A stretch of DNA of 64,000 nt from Stieleria bergensis (GTDB lineage Bacteria; Planctomycetota; Planctomycetia; Pirellulales; Pirellulaceae), in assembly GCA_007745635.1 (NCBI GenBank), contig CP036272.1, forward strand, positions 5,055,498 through 5,119,497, given 5' to 3'. Position numbers and translations under genes: made by a program. The notes beneath the pieces were generated by a model that saw nothing but the letters and a program-made list of their open reading frames with translations, ran no database searches and was not told the origin of the DNA. Numbering within the stretch: position 1 is the first letter of the stretch; every line of letters begins with the position of its first letter. Below are positions 16,498-26,674 of the stretch, piece by piece.

Positions 16498-17765
16498 ACG
16501 GTTTGATGAACCACTTTTAGTTCATCTGCAAGCGTCTCGATCCCGCGGCGCAGCTGAGCCTCGGGTGCTGTAAAGCTGATCCGCAGGCACTGATCACGGT
16601 GCCGCCAATTTTGATCTTCAAGACCGAAAAAGAAGTAGTGTCCCGAAATCACCAGCACGCCGCGTGCTTTCAGTCGGTGATAGAGTTCTTCTGAAGTGAT
16701 CGGCAGTTCTGGCAACCACAGCCACAGGAAGAAGGCGCCTTCGCTGCGATGCAATCGATAAGGCACTTCATCGGCAAACGCCTCCGTGATCCATTGGCGC
16801 GTCGTTTCTGCGCGCTGTCGGTAATAGGGAGCGATGACTTGACGACTGACATCCAATAAGCTGCCATCGGCGATCATGGGCTGGACCAAGTGCTGACCGA
16901 CGTTGTTATTGGCAAGCGCAGTGATCGCATTCATGGACGTCAGCGCTTGAATCACTGGCTCATCGGCAACCACGATTCCTGTCCGCGTACCCGGCAGTCC
17001 CAGTTTGGACAGACTAAACGTCAACACCATCGACTCCGTCCACATCGGTTTGGTGTCCGTAAAGATCACGCCGGGAAACGGATCGCCGTAAGCATTGTCA
17101 ACGATCAACGGGATCCCCTGTTGGTCAGCCAACGCAGCCAAGCGTGCCAGTTCCTCGTCGGTGACCACATTACTGGATGGATTGGTGGGACGAGAAAGCA
17201 CCATCGCAGCGATCGATTCGTCAATTTCAATGGCGTCAAAATCAATCGCGTATTTGAACTCATGATCGCCGATGATTTCGATCTTGGGTCGCACCGCTTG
17301 AAACAAGTCTCCGGAAACGCCTTGGTCCGCATAGCCGATGTATTCGGGCACCAACGGCAAAAGGATTCGCTTACGTGTTCCGTCGGCAAATTGCCCCGCA
17401 AGCGCATTGAGCAACAGGAAAAAAGCGGTTTGACCGCCGGCGGTGATACAGACATTCTTCTCCGAGATCGGCCAACCATATTCCTCGCTCAAACGCTTTG
17501 CGACCGTCTGGCGGAACAGCAAATCACCGGCAGGAGCCTGATAGTCACCCAGCATTTGCATCAACTGGTCGCGGTCGGCCGCCAGCGACTGCATGCGTTG
17601 TTGCCAAATCTGGTCAACGGCGTCAAGATGCGAGGGCTGGCCCCCGCCAAGCATACAAATCGACGGGTCACCGCTGGCCAGGGCTTCACCAAGATCCTGC
17701 ATCAGCTCGCCAATTCCACTGTCCAGAGCCAAACGCTGACCAAACTCGCTGAGCGGATATTTCAT
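16494..17765 (-). CDS. avtA: Valine-pyruvate aminotransferase (AvtA-like)
   Basis: 423 residues from ATG 17765; the frame extends to TTG 17804, but the ATG lines up with the known AvtA N-terminus. Fold-type I PLP aminotransferase: ICMLGGGQPSHL near the N-terminus is the AvtA variant of GGGNP, TAGGQTAFFLLLNAL holds the cofactor phosphate loop, RPTNPSSNVVTDEEL and VDNAYGDPFPG bind PLP, and SLSKLGLPGTRTG carries the Schiff-base Lys. R-I-S-F is near the C-terminus. AvtA interconverts valine/2-ketoisovalerate with alanine/pyruvate. Divergent from hrpA; overlaps the convergent small gene by 4 bp. Substrate specificity is inferred from similarity. Confidence 0.85.
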   Translation of the reverse strand: MKYPLSEFGQRLALDSGIGELMQDLGEALASGDPSICMLGGGQPSHLDAVDQIWQQRMQSLAADRDQLMQMLGDYQAPAGDLLFRQTVAKRLSEEYGWPISEKNVCITAGGQTAFFLLLNALAGQFADGTRKRILLPLVPEYIGYADQGVSGDLFQAVRPKIEIIGDHEFKYAIDFDAIEIDESIAAMVLSRPTNPSSNVVTDEELARLAALADQQGIPLIVDNAYGDPFPGVIFTDTKPMWTESMVLTFSLSKLGLPGTRTGIVVADEPVIQALTSMNAITALANNNVGQHLVQPMIADGSLLDVSRQVIAPYYRQRAETTRQWITEAFADEVPYRLHRSEGAFFLWLWLPELPITSEELYHRLKARGVLVISGHYFFFGLEDQNWRHRDQCLRISFTAPEAQLRRGIETLADELKVVHQTV

Positions 17766-17948
17766 CGCAAAATCTAGGAAATCAAGGGAAGAAAGGTTCA
17801 CCAAACGGCCGCTGGTGGTGTCTTGTCGCCAATGTCTTTTCCGGACGGGGGAAGTTTACGAGATCACTGTTTTTTTCTACAGTCAATCTTGTGCACGAAC
17901 CGCCCCAAAAAATTCCGTGACGCCGTCCCGCTCGAGCTGATACCACTG

Positions 17949-20900
17949 ATGAACTTTAAACCGTCTAGTCCCAAACTAGCGCAGAACCGAGCTGACACTG
18001 CGGAAAACAGCCAAGCGACGACGCCGAATGGTCCACCGGCATCGGCAAACTCGCAACCAGCATCGACCAAGCCAATGCCCCAGGGAGCCGATTCCTGGCA
18101 ACAAGGTTCACCTCCAGACATCACCACGGCTACAGATCCTGCGATCGCCGCGTCAATTGATCCTGCGTCGCTGTCTCTGGACGATGCCATGTCGATCGAT
18201 CGTCAGCGTTTGCGCCGCAAGCGCCAACGGCTTGGCGAAGAAAAGTACTTGCAGCTGTTGGCGGCATCTGTCCAACAGCGGCAACGTCGCGAAGCCCACC
18301 AGCCCAAACTGGAATATCCCGACGACCTGCCCATCAGCAGCCATGCCACAGAATTGATTGAACTGATCCAGTCTCGCCAAGTCATTGTGGTCTGTGGTGA
18401 AACCGGTAGCGGCAAGAGCACTCAGTTACCCAAGTTTTGCCTGGCCGCCGGCTTGGGACGCCAAGCGATGATCGGTCACACGCAACCACGTCGTTTGGCT
18501 GCTCGCAGCATTGCCACTCGGTTAAGCGAAGAGTTGTCCTGCCAGCTGGGAGCTCAAGTTGGCTATCACGTTCGCTTCGGTGATCAAACCGGTCCTGAGA
18601 CCATGATCAAACTGATGACCGACGGGATCTTGCTGGCAGAAACGGCGTCTGATCGCTTTCTGGATGCATACGATGCCATCATCATCGATGAAGCTCATGA
18701 ACGCTCACTCAACATCGACTTCTTGCTGGCGTACTTACGACAACTGCAAGGTCGCCGGCCGGATCTAAAAATCATTATCACATCGGCGACCATTGATGCC
18801 GATCGATTCGCCGAACACTTTGCTGACGACCAAGGGCCAGCCCCGATTGTCACTGTCGAAGGACGTGGCTTTCCAGTCGAGATGCGTTACCTGCCCTGGG
18901 AGGATGTGGCGGACGATTCACGAGGCTACGATCTAGCCAATCATGTGATCGCAGGCGTCAAAGAACTGTCTCGACACGGAAACGGGGACGCACTCGTTTT
19001 CCTGCCCACCGAGCGCGACATCCGCTTGGTCTCACACCGAGTCGCAGGGCACTTTAAACGTCTGGGTATGCAGCAACGTGTGGAAATCCTGCCGCTGTAC
19101 GCGCGGTTGCCACAGAAGGATCAACAGCGCATCTTTCATCCTGATGGCCGCAAGCAACGACTGATCTTTGCGACCAATGTTGCCGAGAGCTCGTTAACGG
19201 TTCCCGGTATCCGCTATGTCATTGATGCGGGGACGGCACGGATCAGCCGTTACAGTCCGCGCAGCAAAGTCCAGCGATTGCCGATTGAACCGGTCAGTCG
19301 CGCCAGTGCCGACCAGCGTGCCGGACGCTGTGGCCGCGTTGGGCCAGGGGTTTGCGTGCGACTCTATTCGCCGGAAGACTATGGCAGTCGCGATGATTAC
19401 ACGACGCCGGAAATCAAACGCACCAATTTGGCGTCGGTCGTTTTGCAGTGCAAGACTCTGGGGATGGGAAATCTAGAAAGCATTCCGTTGTTGGATGTGC
19501 CACGGCCAGAATCGATCCGCGAAGGCATTGCCACTTTAATGGAACTCGGGGCGATCGATGACAAACAGGAATTGACCGCCATCGGCCGCACGCTCGGACG
19601 CATGCCCGTTGACCCTCGCATCGGACGCATCATTCTGGCCGCGGAAGAAAATGGCGTGCTGCCTGAAGTCTTGCCGATCGCCGCCGCGATGGAACTGCCT
19701 GATCCCCGGCAGCGGCCCGTGGATCAACAGCAAGCCGCTGACGAAGCGCATCAAGCGTTCCGCGACAGTGACAGTGATTTCCTGTCCTATTTGCGACTGT
19801 GGCGTTTTTACCAACAACTCCGCGACGACTGCTCTCGCAGCCAGTTATCACGTCGATTGCATCGACTTTTCCTGTCGCCCACACGCATGCGTGAATGGTC
19901 CGATATCTATCGGCAACTGCGCGATCTGGCGTTGCAACTGCCCAGCCAAACCCCGCCAAGACCAGGCAACAAAAAGGGGGACAAAGCATCCCGCCGGACG
20001 ACTGACGCCCAAAGTGGCTCATCCCAGAGACGCTCATCTCAAAAATTAGGCTCGATTCGTTACAACGAGCCAGAGAAACAGGAACTTGTTTCGAAAGACC
20101 TGTACGCGTTGATTCACCAGTCTTTGCTGGCCGGATTTCTCTCTGGCGTTGCCAACTTAGGCGACGAGAACGTCTTCCAAGGTGCCCGTAACATCAAGCT
20201 TTATCTGTGGCCCGGAAGTGGACTGGTCGAATCAAAGCCAAAGTGGATCGTCGCTGCTGAACTGGTTGAAACCACGCGACAGTACGCACGCTGTGTGGCT
20301 CGCATTCAACCCCAGTGGGTTGAACACGTCGCCACCCACGTTCTGAAAGCTTCGTATAGCGATCCACATTGGAGCGACAAGGGCAATGGAGCATTCTGCT
20401 ACCAACGACTGTCACTGTTTGGATTGCCAATCGTGGCCAAGCGTCGCGTACCCTTGCCTCCCGTCGATCCACAAACGGCTCGCGACTTGCTGATCCAGTC
20501 CGGTTTGGTCGAGCGCAAACTTCTCACCCAAGCCGCGGTGATTCGTCATAACCGAAGCCTCCGCGACACGCTGACGGAACTAGCCGCCAAAATGCGGCGA
20601 CGTGACTTAGTCGTTGACGATTACCTGGTGCAACAATTCTATAGCCAACGCCTGCCCGACGAGGTGACCGACAAAGGCCGACTGGAAAAATGGTCCCGTT
20701 CATTGACGGTGCCTGAATGGACCAAACAACTGGCCAGCAGTGACTCGGTTTCCAACTGGATCGCCCAGGGCGATAACGCTGAATCGGATGACACCTCTGC
20801 CTTCATGATGCCACAAGACTTGATCGACGTGGCCGAACTCCCCGTCGATGCTTCTTTGTTTCCCAATACGCTCAATGTTGGCAAAACGGAACTGCCGATT

Positions 20901-22253
20901 CAGTATCGCTACGAACCCGGAGCGGACGACGATGGTGTGCAGTTAACGATTCCGCAAGCGGCGTTAAGCCAGATCAGCGACGATCGATTGGGCTGGCTGG
21001 TGCCGGGACTGCTGGAAGGCAAGATCTTTGCCATGATCAAGTCGCTTCCCAAACGCATTCGCCGCAACCTGGTGCCAGCGGCCGACGTCGCAGGCAAGAT
21101 CTATGCCGAGCTGTTGCCACAATACGGCCAAGTTCCGTTCATCAATGCAGTCTGCCAAAGCATGTCGCGGCATGCCGAAATGCCCGTCACCGCCCATGAC
21201 TTCCAGCCAGAGAAACTGGAACAACACCTGGACTTTTTGGTCAACGTCGTTGACGACACCGGCAAGACCCTGGCCCGCGATCGATCGGCCGATAAACTGC
21301 GCAGCCAGATTGCCTCACCCGCGTCGCCTCACAGTGAAAACCACGCCAGCGATGATGACGATGTTGACCTGCCCAGCGGACCACTGAAATCATTTGACTT
21401 TGGTGAATTGCCTGCCGAGGTGGTGCGCAACCGAGGCGGAGTGCGTGTAGCCATGTTCCCGTCCCTGGTCGACCAGGGTGATCATGTCACCGTTTCCTTG
21501 TTCCCCGACAAAGAACAAGCGGAATCGATTCACCAAAAAGGTTTGACTCGTCTCTATGCCATCGCCGAAGCCAAAGAACTGAAACGCCAAGTTCGCTGGC
21601 TTCCTGATCTGGCCGAAAACAAGGTCCTACTGGCTTCAGTGATGCCAGCCGGACAAGCTGAATCGAGGCTGATTGATCTGTTAGCCCGAATCGCCTTCGT
21701 CGAAAAGCAGGCTGCCGTTCGTTCGACACAGGCGTTTGAACAACGGCTGAATGATCGAATGGAACGCATGTCGGGCGCCGTCCAACAGGTTGCCCACTGG
21801 TTAACGGACTTGGCCAATGCCTGCCAGCAAACGCGGCGAGAGATGGAAGGGTTTCCCAAATCACAGTTTCCGCATCAATGGAAGGACGTTCGCGATCAAT
21901 GGAAGGCCCTGTTTTCAGAAACCGCCTTCGTGGACTCTTTCCTGATCGATGTTCCCTGGAACTGGCTCCAGCATTACCCAAGGTACCTAAAAGCGATGCA
22001 CTATCGGATCGACAAGCTTCGCAGTGGCTCTGGCAACCGCGATGCTGAATCCATGGACATCGTGCACAACTTATGGTCGCGCTGGACAGCTGGGCAGCAA
22101 GACACTGAATCCACCGCTCAGAGCATGGCTGATTGTGAACTGCGGTGGATGATGGAAGAATTGCGGGTCAGCCTGTTTGCCCAGCCGTTAGGGACCAGCC
22201 AGAAAATCTCCCCAGCGCGGTGCGAGAAATGGATTTCGCAACACCTTCGCTGA
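17949..22253 (+). CDS. hrpA: ATP-dependent RNA helicase HrpA
   Basis: 1434 residues from ATG 17949 (the frame opens earlier at 17823, but that start would overlap the divergent promoter region). After a ~90-residue low-complexity N-terminus come the DEAH helicase motifs: I GETGSGKST (~150), Ia TQPRRLAARS, II DEAH (~247), III TSATI, V TNVAESSLTVPG and VI QRAGRCGRVGPG. The ratchet (HA2) domain and OB-fold follow, then a long C-terminal region typical of HrpA (DUF3418). It unwinds RNA and acts in mRNA or ribosome metabolism. Between the HA2 and OB parts is a basic insert (~residues 655-695). Slightly longer than E. coli HrpA (1300). Confidence 0.92.
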   Translation: MNFKPSSPKLAQNRADTAENSQATTPNGPPASANSQPASTKPMPQGADSWQQGSPPDITTATDPAIAASIDPASLSLDDAMSIDRQRLRRKRQRLGEEKYLQLLAASVQQRQRREAHQPKLEYPDDLPISSHATELIELIQSRQVIVVCGETGSGKSTQLPKFCLAAGLGRQAMIGHTQPRRLAARSIATRLSEELSCQLGAQVGYHVRFGDQTGPETMIKLMTDGILLAETASDRFLDAYDAIIIDEAHERSLNIDFLLAYLRQLQGRRPDLKIIITSATIDADRFAEHFADDQGPAPIVTVEGRGFPVEMRYLPWEDVADDSRGYDLANHVIAGVKELSRHGNGDALVFLPTERDIRLVSHRVAGHFKRLGMQQRVEILPLYARLPQKDQQRIFHPDGRKQRLIFATNVAESSLTVPGIRYVIDAGTARISRYSPRSKVQRLPIEPVSRASADQRAGRCGRVGPGVCVRLYSPEDYGSRDDYTTPEIKRTNLASVVLQCKTLGMGNLESIPLLDVPRPESIREGIATLMELGAIDDKQELTAIGRTLGRMPVDPRIGRIILAAEENGVLPEVLPIAAAMELPDPRQRPVDQQQAADEAHQAFRDSDSDFLSYLRLWRFYQQLRDDCSRSQLSRRLHRLFLSPTRMREWSDIYRQLRDLALQLPSQTPPRPGNKKGDKASRRTTDAQSGSSQRRSSQKLGSIRYNEPEKQELVSKDLYALIHQSLLAGFLSGVANLGDENVFQGARNIKLYLWPGSGLVESKPKWIVAAELVETTRQYARCVARIQPQWVEHVATHVLKASYSDPHWSDKGNGAFCYQRLSLFGLPIVAKRRVPLPPVDPQTARDLLIQSGLVERKLLTQAAVIRHNRSLRDTLTELAAKMRRRDLVVDDYLVQQFYSQRLPDEVTDKGRLEKWSRSLTVPEWTKQLASSDSVSNWIAQGDNAESDDTSAFMMPQDLIDVAELPVDASLFPNTLNVGKTELPIQYRYEPGADDDGVQLTIPQAALSQISDDRLGWLVPGLLEGKIFAMIKSLPKRIRRNLVPAADVAGKIYAELLPQYGQVPFINAVCQSMSRHAEMPVTAHDFQPEKLEQHLDFLVNVVDDTGKTLARDRSADKLRSQIASPASPHSENHASDDDDVDLPSGPLKSFDFGELPAEVVRNRGGVRVAMFPSLVDQGDHVTVSLFPDKEQAESIHQKGLTRLYAIAEAKELKRQVRWLPDLAENKVLLASVMPAGQAESRLIDLLARIAFVEKQAAVRSTQAFEQRLNDRMERMSGAVQQVAHWLTDLANACQQTRREMEGFPKSQFPHQWKDVRDQWKALFSETAFVDSFLIDVPWNWLQHYPRYLKAMHYRIDKLRSGSGNRDAESMDIVHNLWSRWTAGQQDTESTAQSMADCELRWMMEELRVSLFAQPLGTSQKISPARCEKWISQHLR

Positions 22254-22256
22254 TCA

Positions 22257-22274
22257 GGGGCTCTTGCCAGCCCC
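22257..22274. terminator. Hairpin after hrpA
   Basis: GGGGCT-CTTGCC-AGCCCC, a 6-bp GC-rich stem starting 3 bp after the hrpA stop; no T-run, so a weak or non-classical terminator. Confidence 0.4.
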
Positions 22275-22735
22275 CCGCAATCCGTCGGGAATCCCCTCAA
22301 AACATGCTTTAATGCAATTTTAAATCCCTCTACAGGCCCGCAGAGGACTATAATAATCCTGTGGGGCAACTGCTGCATTTTCTGGCGGCCCTGCATCACA
22401 TTTTGGCAAAACCTAGACGTCTGTGGCGTCGGTTCAACGACAGCGGCCGTGGACCGTTAGCGCGAAATCGTTTTTGCGGTCAGAAATGCAGGTGAAAAAC
22501 CGAGCAAATCAGTCGTTTTGCCTAATTTACCATCCGTTACGTCGTTCATTCAGCACCTCTGGCACAGCAAATGCAGTGTCAGTCATTCGACGGCAGACAA
22601 TGCAAATTTGGATTGATTCAAATTCGTCACGAACCCATCGAGATTACGAACCGTCATTTTGAGTGAAGGCCTGAGAAGCGAGTTTCGCAGGTCAAACAGC
22701 GACAAACGATCACCCACCACCCGGAGGGATTAACC
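22275..22735. other. Intergenic region upstream of a small gene
   Basis: No gene recognised. A TATAAT (22349-22354) has no matching -35. A long leader for the small gene at 22736, or a small RNA, is possible but unsupported. Confidence 0.3.
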
Positions 22736-22945
22736 ATGCCAATCGAAAGCGAAAGCCAAACACCTCAGCAAGCCAATGCCGCGGTCGAAGCAGTGATCGA
22801 GGTATCGTGGGATCTCTTTTCCAGCCGAGTGGACCAAGAGAGCCGGGATGATTTTGCGCAGTGGCTTGATGATTCTCTGTTTCAGATGGAAACGCGTTTG
22901 AAACGGTTTTCATCCAAGAACTCGTTGGGCGAGAAACGCCGCTGA
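22736..22945 (+). CDS. Small acidic protein with strong ribosome-binding site
   Basis: 69 residues from ATG 22736. GGAGG at 22723-22727, 8 nt upstream, is one of the best Shine-Dalgarno sites in the window and argues that this short gene is real. The sequence has an acidic amphipathic middle (VIEVSWDLFSSRVDQESRDDFAQWLDDSLFQMETRLKRF) and a basic tail, likely two helices. No signal peptide, no known motif; cytoplasmic, function unknown. Free-standing between hrpA and the ABC pair. Confidence 0.65.
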   Translation: MPIESESQTPQQANAAVEAVIEVSWDLFSSRVDQESRDDFAQWLDDSLFQMETRLKRFSSKNSLGEKRR

Positions 22946-23193
22946 TCGGCGGCCACTGGTCATCAGATTGAGACACGCGGCGCCGTCAAAGCGCGACGAA
23001 TTGTTGGCTTTGACTTGCGCCGCAACCGGCCACTCAAACTCCGAGCTCGTCGCCTGATCACATGATTGTCAGGGTGCGTTCAGCCCTGTCGTTCATTGCG
23101 TGACTTGGGCCGGTACCTCTTTAAACGGGCGCGGTTGCGTCCTATGCTTGCCAGCCGCTTCCTTATTACCTGTCTCACGCTGGCCTTGCATCC

Positions 23194-23895
23194 GTGACCC
23201 TCGACATCGAACTTGTCCATGCTTCGTTATTGGTTCGTCGCGTTGGCGATCAGACGCTCTTGAATCAAGCTTCGCTGAGGCTTTGCGCAGGTGATCGAGT
23301 TGCCTTGGTTGGCAACAGCGGTAGCGGCAAGTCGCTGTTCCTGCGTTCACTGGCGATGCTGGAACCGATCGACGATGGACAGATTGGTTGGCGCGGCCAC
23401 GTGATCGCGCCAGCAACAGCGCCTCGGTATCGCAGTCGGGTGATTTACGTGCACCAGCAAGCCGCCGATTATGGCGGCACGGTCGAACAGGTCCTTCATC
23501 GGCCGTTTGAATTGGCAGTCCATCGCGAGCGTCAATTTGACCGAGACTGGTTGGTCGCTCGCTTGGAGACCGTTGGTCGCTCAGCGTCTTTTTTGGAAAA
23601 GGACCATCAACGGCTTAGTGGTGGGGAGCGTCAACTAGTGGCCTGCTTGCGAGCGATTCAGTTACAGCCCGAAGTCTTGCTTCTGGATGAACCGACCGCT
23701 GCGTTGGATCAAACGGCGGCATTGCAGGTGGAGGCATTGGTCAGCCAATGGCTGGGCGAATCCCAGGGGCATGAATCGGCAATGGTTTGGGTCTCTCACG
23801 ACCATGACCAAGCGGTTCGAGTCAGCAACGTGATCTACCAGATGCAAGCCGGCGAGCTGGGAACGTTCACCGAGCAAGTGAAGGAGAAGCGATGA
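23194..23895 (+). CDS. ABC transporter ATP-binding protein (FetA/YbbL-like)
   Basis: 233 residues from GTG 23194. Walker A GNSGSGKS (~41-48), Q-loop VHQQ, signature LSGGERQ, Walker B LLLDEPTAALD and H-loop VSHDH are all present. The next gene is an FetB/YbbM (UPF0014) permease overlapping by 4 bp (ATGA), which identifies the pair as FetAB-type. FetAB is described in E. coli as an exporter linked to iron and oxidative-stress tolerance; the substrate here is inferred from that pairing only. Confidence 0.85.
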   Translation: MTLDIELVHASLLVRRVGDQTLLNQASLRLCAGDRVALVGNSGSGKSLFLRSLAMLEPIDDGQIGWRGHVIAPATAPRYRSRVIYVHQQAADYGGTVEQVLHRPFELAVHRERQFDRDWLVARLETVGRSASFLEKDHQRLSGGERQLVACLRAIQLQPEVLLLDEPTAALDQTAALQVEALVSQWLGESQGHESAMVWVSHDHDQAVRVSNVIYQMQAGELGTFTEQVKEKR

Positions 23896-24701
23896 TCGCG
23901 GCGATTGAAATCACCACGTGGCAAATCGCTTTGGCGGCGTTGCTTATCTTGATCAATGGCATCGTGTCGTTTCGATTTCGATTGGGAATGGAACGCACAC
24001 TTGTGTTTGCAGCCATTCGCACGGTCGTCCAATTGTGGCTACTGGGACTGATCTTGACCTGGGTCTTTGAACTCAAAAGCTGGTGGCTGGTCTTAAGCAT
24101 TGCCGCCGTCATGACCACGATCGCGGGTTGGACGGCAGCGAGTCGGCCAAAATACCGTTTCCCAGGCATGCGCCGTCTGACCTTGGCAGCGGTTTGGGCT
24201 AGCTCGTGGTTATTGACGGGCTATGTGATCTGCCTGCTGATGGCTGATTTACGAAGCTGGTATGACCCGCAGTATTTGATTCCCTTGTTAGGGATGGTGC
24301 TGGGCAATACCCTGAATGGAATCAGCGTGGCGTTATCGTCGCTGGTCGAATCCATGTCCCGCCGACGCGTTGAAGTGGAAACGCTGACGGCTTTAGGTGC
24401 AACACGAATGGAGGCGTCGGCCGATGCGATGCGAGACGCGATTCGCACGGGCATGATCCCCATCATTAACTCCATGATGGTTGTGGGCTTGGTCAGCATG
24501 CCAGGCATGATGACCGGCCAAGTGATTGCCGGCATGGATCCAGCGCAGGCGATTCGCTACCAAATTGTGATCATGTTCATCATCGCGGCGGCCACAGCCG
24601 CGGGGACGGTGAGTGTTGTTTACCTGGCAACTTGGAAGCTATTCGGTCCCGATCATCGCTTTCGCTATGAAGTCTTGCTAGAACGCGAGAAGCAAACTTA
24701 G
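23892..24701 (+). CDS. UPF0014-family permease (FetB/YbbM-like)
   Basis: 269 residues from ATG 23892. About seven hydrophobic helices; the family core GNTLNGISVALSSLVESM...RRVEVETLTALGATRMEA and MIPIINSMMVVGLVSMPGMMTGQVIAG are highly characteristic of UPF0014 permeases. Translationally coupled to the ATPase gene by a 4-bp overlap, forming an inner-membrane exporter. It ends 4 bp into the 3' end of the convergent peptidase gene. Confidence 0.88.
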   Translation: MIAAIEITTWQIALAALLILINGIVSFRFRLGMERTLVFAAIRTVVQLWLLGLILTWVFELKSWWLVLSIAAVMTTIAGWTAASRPKYRFPGMRRLTLAAVWASSWLLTGYVICLLMADLRSWYDPQYLIPLLGMVLGNTLNGISVALSSLVESMSRRRVEVETLTALGATRMEASADAMRDAIRTGMIPIINSMMVVGLVSMPGMMTGQVIAGMDPAQAIRYQIVIMFIIAAATAAGTVSVVYLATWKLFGPDHRFRYEVLLEREKQT

Positions 24702-26485
24702 TTGCCTTTGGCCGGCGGTCTCAAATTGGTGACAGAGCTTCCCGTCGCCCAGGCATCCTTGCCGGTGACATGCACGCGAATGGTGATGTAGCCCTCGTGT
24801 TGACCACTGACAGGGATCTCAAAGTCAACCTTTTCTCCGCCCTGAATTGTTTTTTCAACTTTGGCAAAGGTCAACTGATTGGGATCGATGTAAGGCTGAC
24901 CGGGCTTGGATTTTGGCGAGTGGCCGAGCGGCTTGTCGAGCGTCACCACGCACTGGCCATCGATCGGACACTGCACGGTGACTTTGACGGTCTCGCCAAA
25001 ATCAACGCCGGATCCACACTGCACGTCAATCTTCGCAGGCGGCTGAAGTTTCAGGAGCGGATCACCGAGCAGCGAATACAGCGCCGCGTGCTCGCGCCGT
25101 TCTTCTTGCAACTTTGAACCACTGGGGCTGACCAAGGTCGCGATCGCATCGACCATGACTTGTAGCTGAGTCTTCTCGGGATCGTCGACCTCTTCGAGCT
25201 GATTGATCGCGTGCAGCCAGGCCTGTCCCAATCGCGTTGCCGCGGGCAAGGGCACAGGACTCGGTTTGAAATCCGCCTCTGGCGCGACTGGAGTTTGTGG
25301 ACCGGGAATCGGTTGCGGCGTGCTCTCGGCGGATTCCTGGCCGCCTTTTTGAATTCGATGCTGCGTGCCGAAGATCGACTCCACCAGCCCCAACGTCAGA
25401 GAGGTGTTGCCATAGGGCATCGTGACGCGACTGCCTGCGATCACTGCGATCGGCCCGCAATCATGCAAGTACAAACGCTCGGCAAAAGAATCAATGCGTG
25501 CATCAATGGCGCCGGTGTAGCAACACAACAGGATCGCGATCGGTGCTTTGGTGGGATCACATTCAAGATGCTGAATCGTCGTGTTATCCAAAACCGGAGC
25601 GCCCGTTGGCCCGGCAGGCACGTTATCCAAGGAATCAACCATGCCATGTCCAGCGTAAACCCAGAACCGGCAGCCTTCGCCATACCGGTTGATCACCGCT
25701 TGGCTAAACCGTTCGTTGGGATAAAACAAATGGCCGGGACTGCCGTAGGCGACACTGGTTCGCACCTCTGGCGGCAACGATGCGGTGACAATCATTCGTG
25801 TCACCGATTCAATGGTCTTGTCAGCCAGAAACCCAAATCCACCGACACCGCCAACTAACTGCAAACGACCACGCCACGTCGAAAAATCGTTCGCCGATTC
25901 ATAGGCTTTGATGCGGCCAATGATGGCCGTCAATTGTTCGGGTGTATCCACCGGCATGCGACCGACAGCCAAGTCGGTGCGTTGATCGTTGTCCACGTCT
26001 CCATAGGGATAGTCGGTGCCCATCGTTGGCGTGCTGCCGAACTTGGCGGTGACCAATGTGGGGATGTAGGCGACGGGGACTTGTCGGTTGGGATCCGCGC
26101 TGGAACCAATCGCGGGACAATCGCCGATCAGCAACAGCGTGCGATCATTGTCGCGGGCTGCCGTTCGAATTGCGTCACGTAACTTGAGCGCCGTCGGCTG
26201 TGAGTCAATCACATGCACGTCAAAGCCCTGGCGTTGTCGGTACTCAATCCAAGGTTGCAAAGCCGTGCGAAAGTTCTGCGGGCAGACGACCAACACCCCG
26301 GCTTTTTTGGCTGGTTCTGCTTCGAGCGACTGCGCCATCAGCGGCGAGCCGCCCCCAAGCGCGTTTGAGAGCATCCCCAGCAGCAGCACGATCAACGGCC
26401 AGCGAGGCCTCGCGCCCGAGCCGTTACCAGCGCTGAACGATCCAAGTTGATTCGCGTTGAGATTCTTCGTCGCAAGATTCTGCAT
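24698..26485 (-). CDS. C25 (gingipain-like) cysteine peptidase, exported
   Basis: 595 residues from ATG 26485. A signal anchor (~30-51, WPLIVLLLGMLSNALGG) precedes the peptidase: GVLVVCPQNFRTALQPWIEYRQRQG, a typical C25 opening, then TDYPYGDVDNDQRTDLAVGRMPV, FWVYAGHGM with catalytic His (H280) and IAILLCCYTGAID with the clan-CD Cys (C322 most likely, C321 adjacent). A proline-rich linker (~390-415) and a C-terminal beta domain follow. Family C25 members cleave proteins outside the cell. Unlike secreted gingipains there is no obvious sorting domain. Convergent with fetB. Confidence 0.8.
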   Translation of the reverse strand: MQNLATKNLNANQLGSFSAGNGSGARPRWPLIVLLLGMLSNALGGGSPLMAQSLEAEPAKKAGVLVVCPQNFRTALQPWIEYRQRQGFDVHVIDSQPTALKLRDAIRTAARDNDRTLLLIGDCPAIGSSADPNRQVPVAYIPTLVTAKFGSTPTMGTDYPYGDVDNDQRTDLAVGRMPVDTPEQLTAIIGRIKAYESANDFSTWRGRLQLVGGVGGFGFLADKTIESVTRMIVTASLPPEVRTSVAYGSPGHLFYPNERFSQAVINRYGEGCRFWVYAGHGMVDSLDNVPAGPTGAPVLDNTTIQHLECDPTKAPIAILLCCYTGAIDARIDSFAERLYLHDCGPIAVIAGSRVTMPYGNTSLTLGLVESIFGTQHRIQKGGQESAESTPQPIPGPQTPVAPEADFKPSPVPLPAATRLGQAWLHAINQLEEVDDPEKTQLQVMVDAIATLVSPSGSKLQEERREHAALYSLLGDPLLKLQPPAKIDVQCGSGVDFGETVKVTVQCPIDGQCVVTLDKPLGHSPKSKPGQPYIDPNQLTFAKVEKTIQGGEKVDFEIPVSGQHEGYITIRVHVTGKDAWATGSSVTNLRPPAKGN

Positions 26486-26674
26486 GATGCGATTACCAAT
26501 GGTTTTGGAAAGAAGTCGCCGCCCAGAAAGGGAGCGAGTTGTGAGTCGCGGTCGTGTCTTCGTCGACGTTGTTCTTTTCGTTCAACCCGTTGACGGCACT
26601 GTCCAGGTGACGCCAATGAGCTAAGCTTGTTGATTGATGATTGTTGCTACATTTTGATTCGAAACGCCAGACCA

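Noticed and set aside
16890-17777. 295-codon + strand frame
   Set aside because: Antisense shadow of the aminotransferase gene, which has all PLP-binding motifs.
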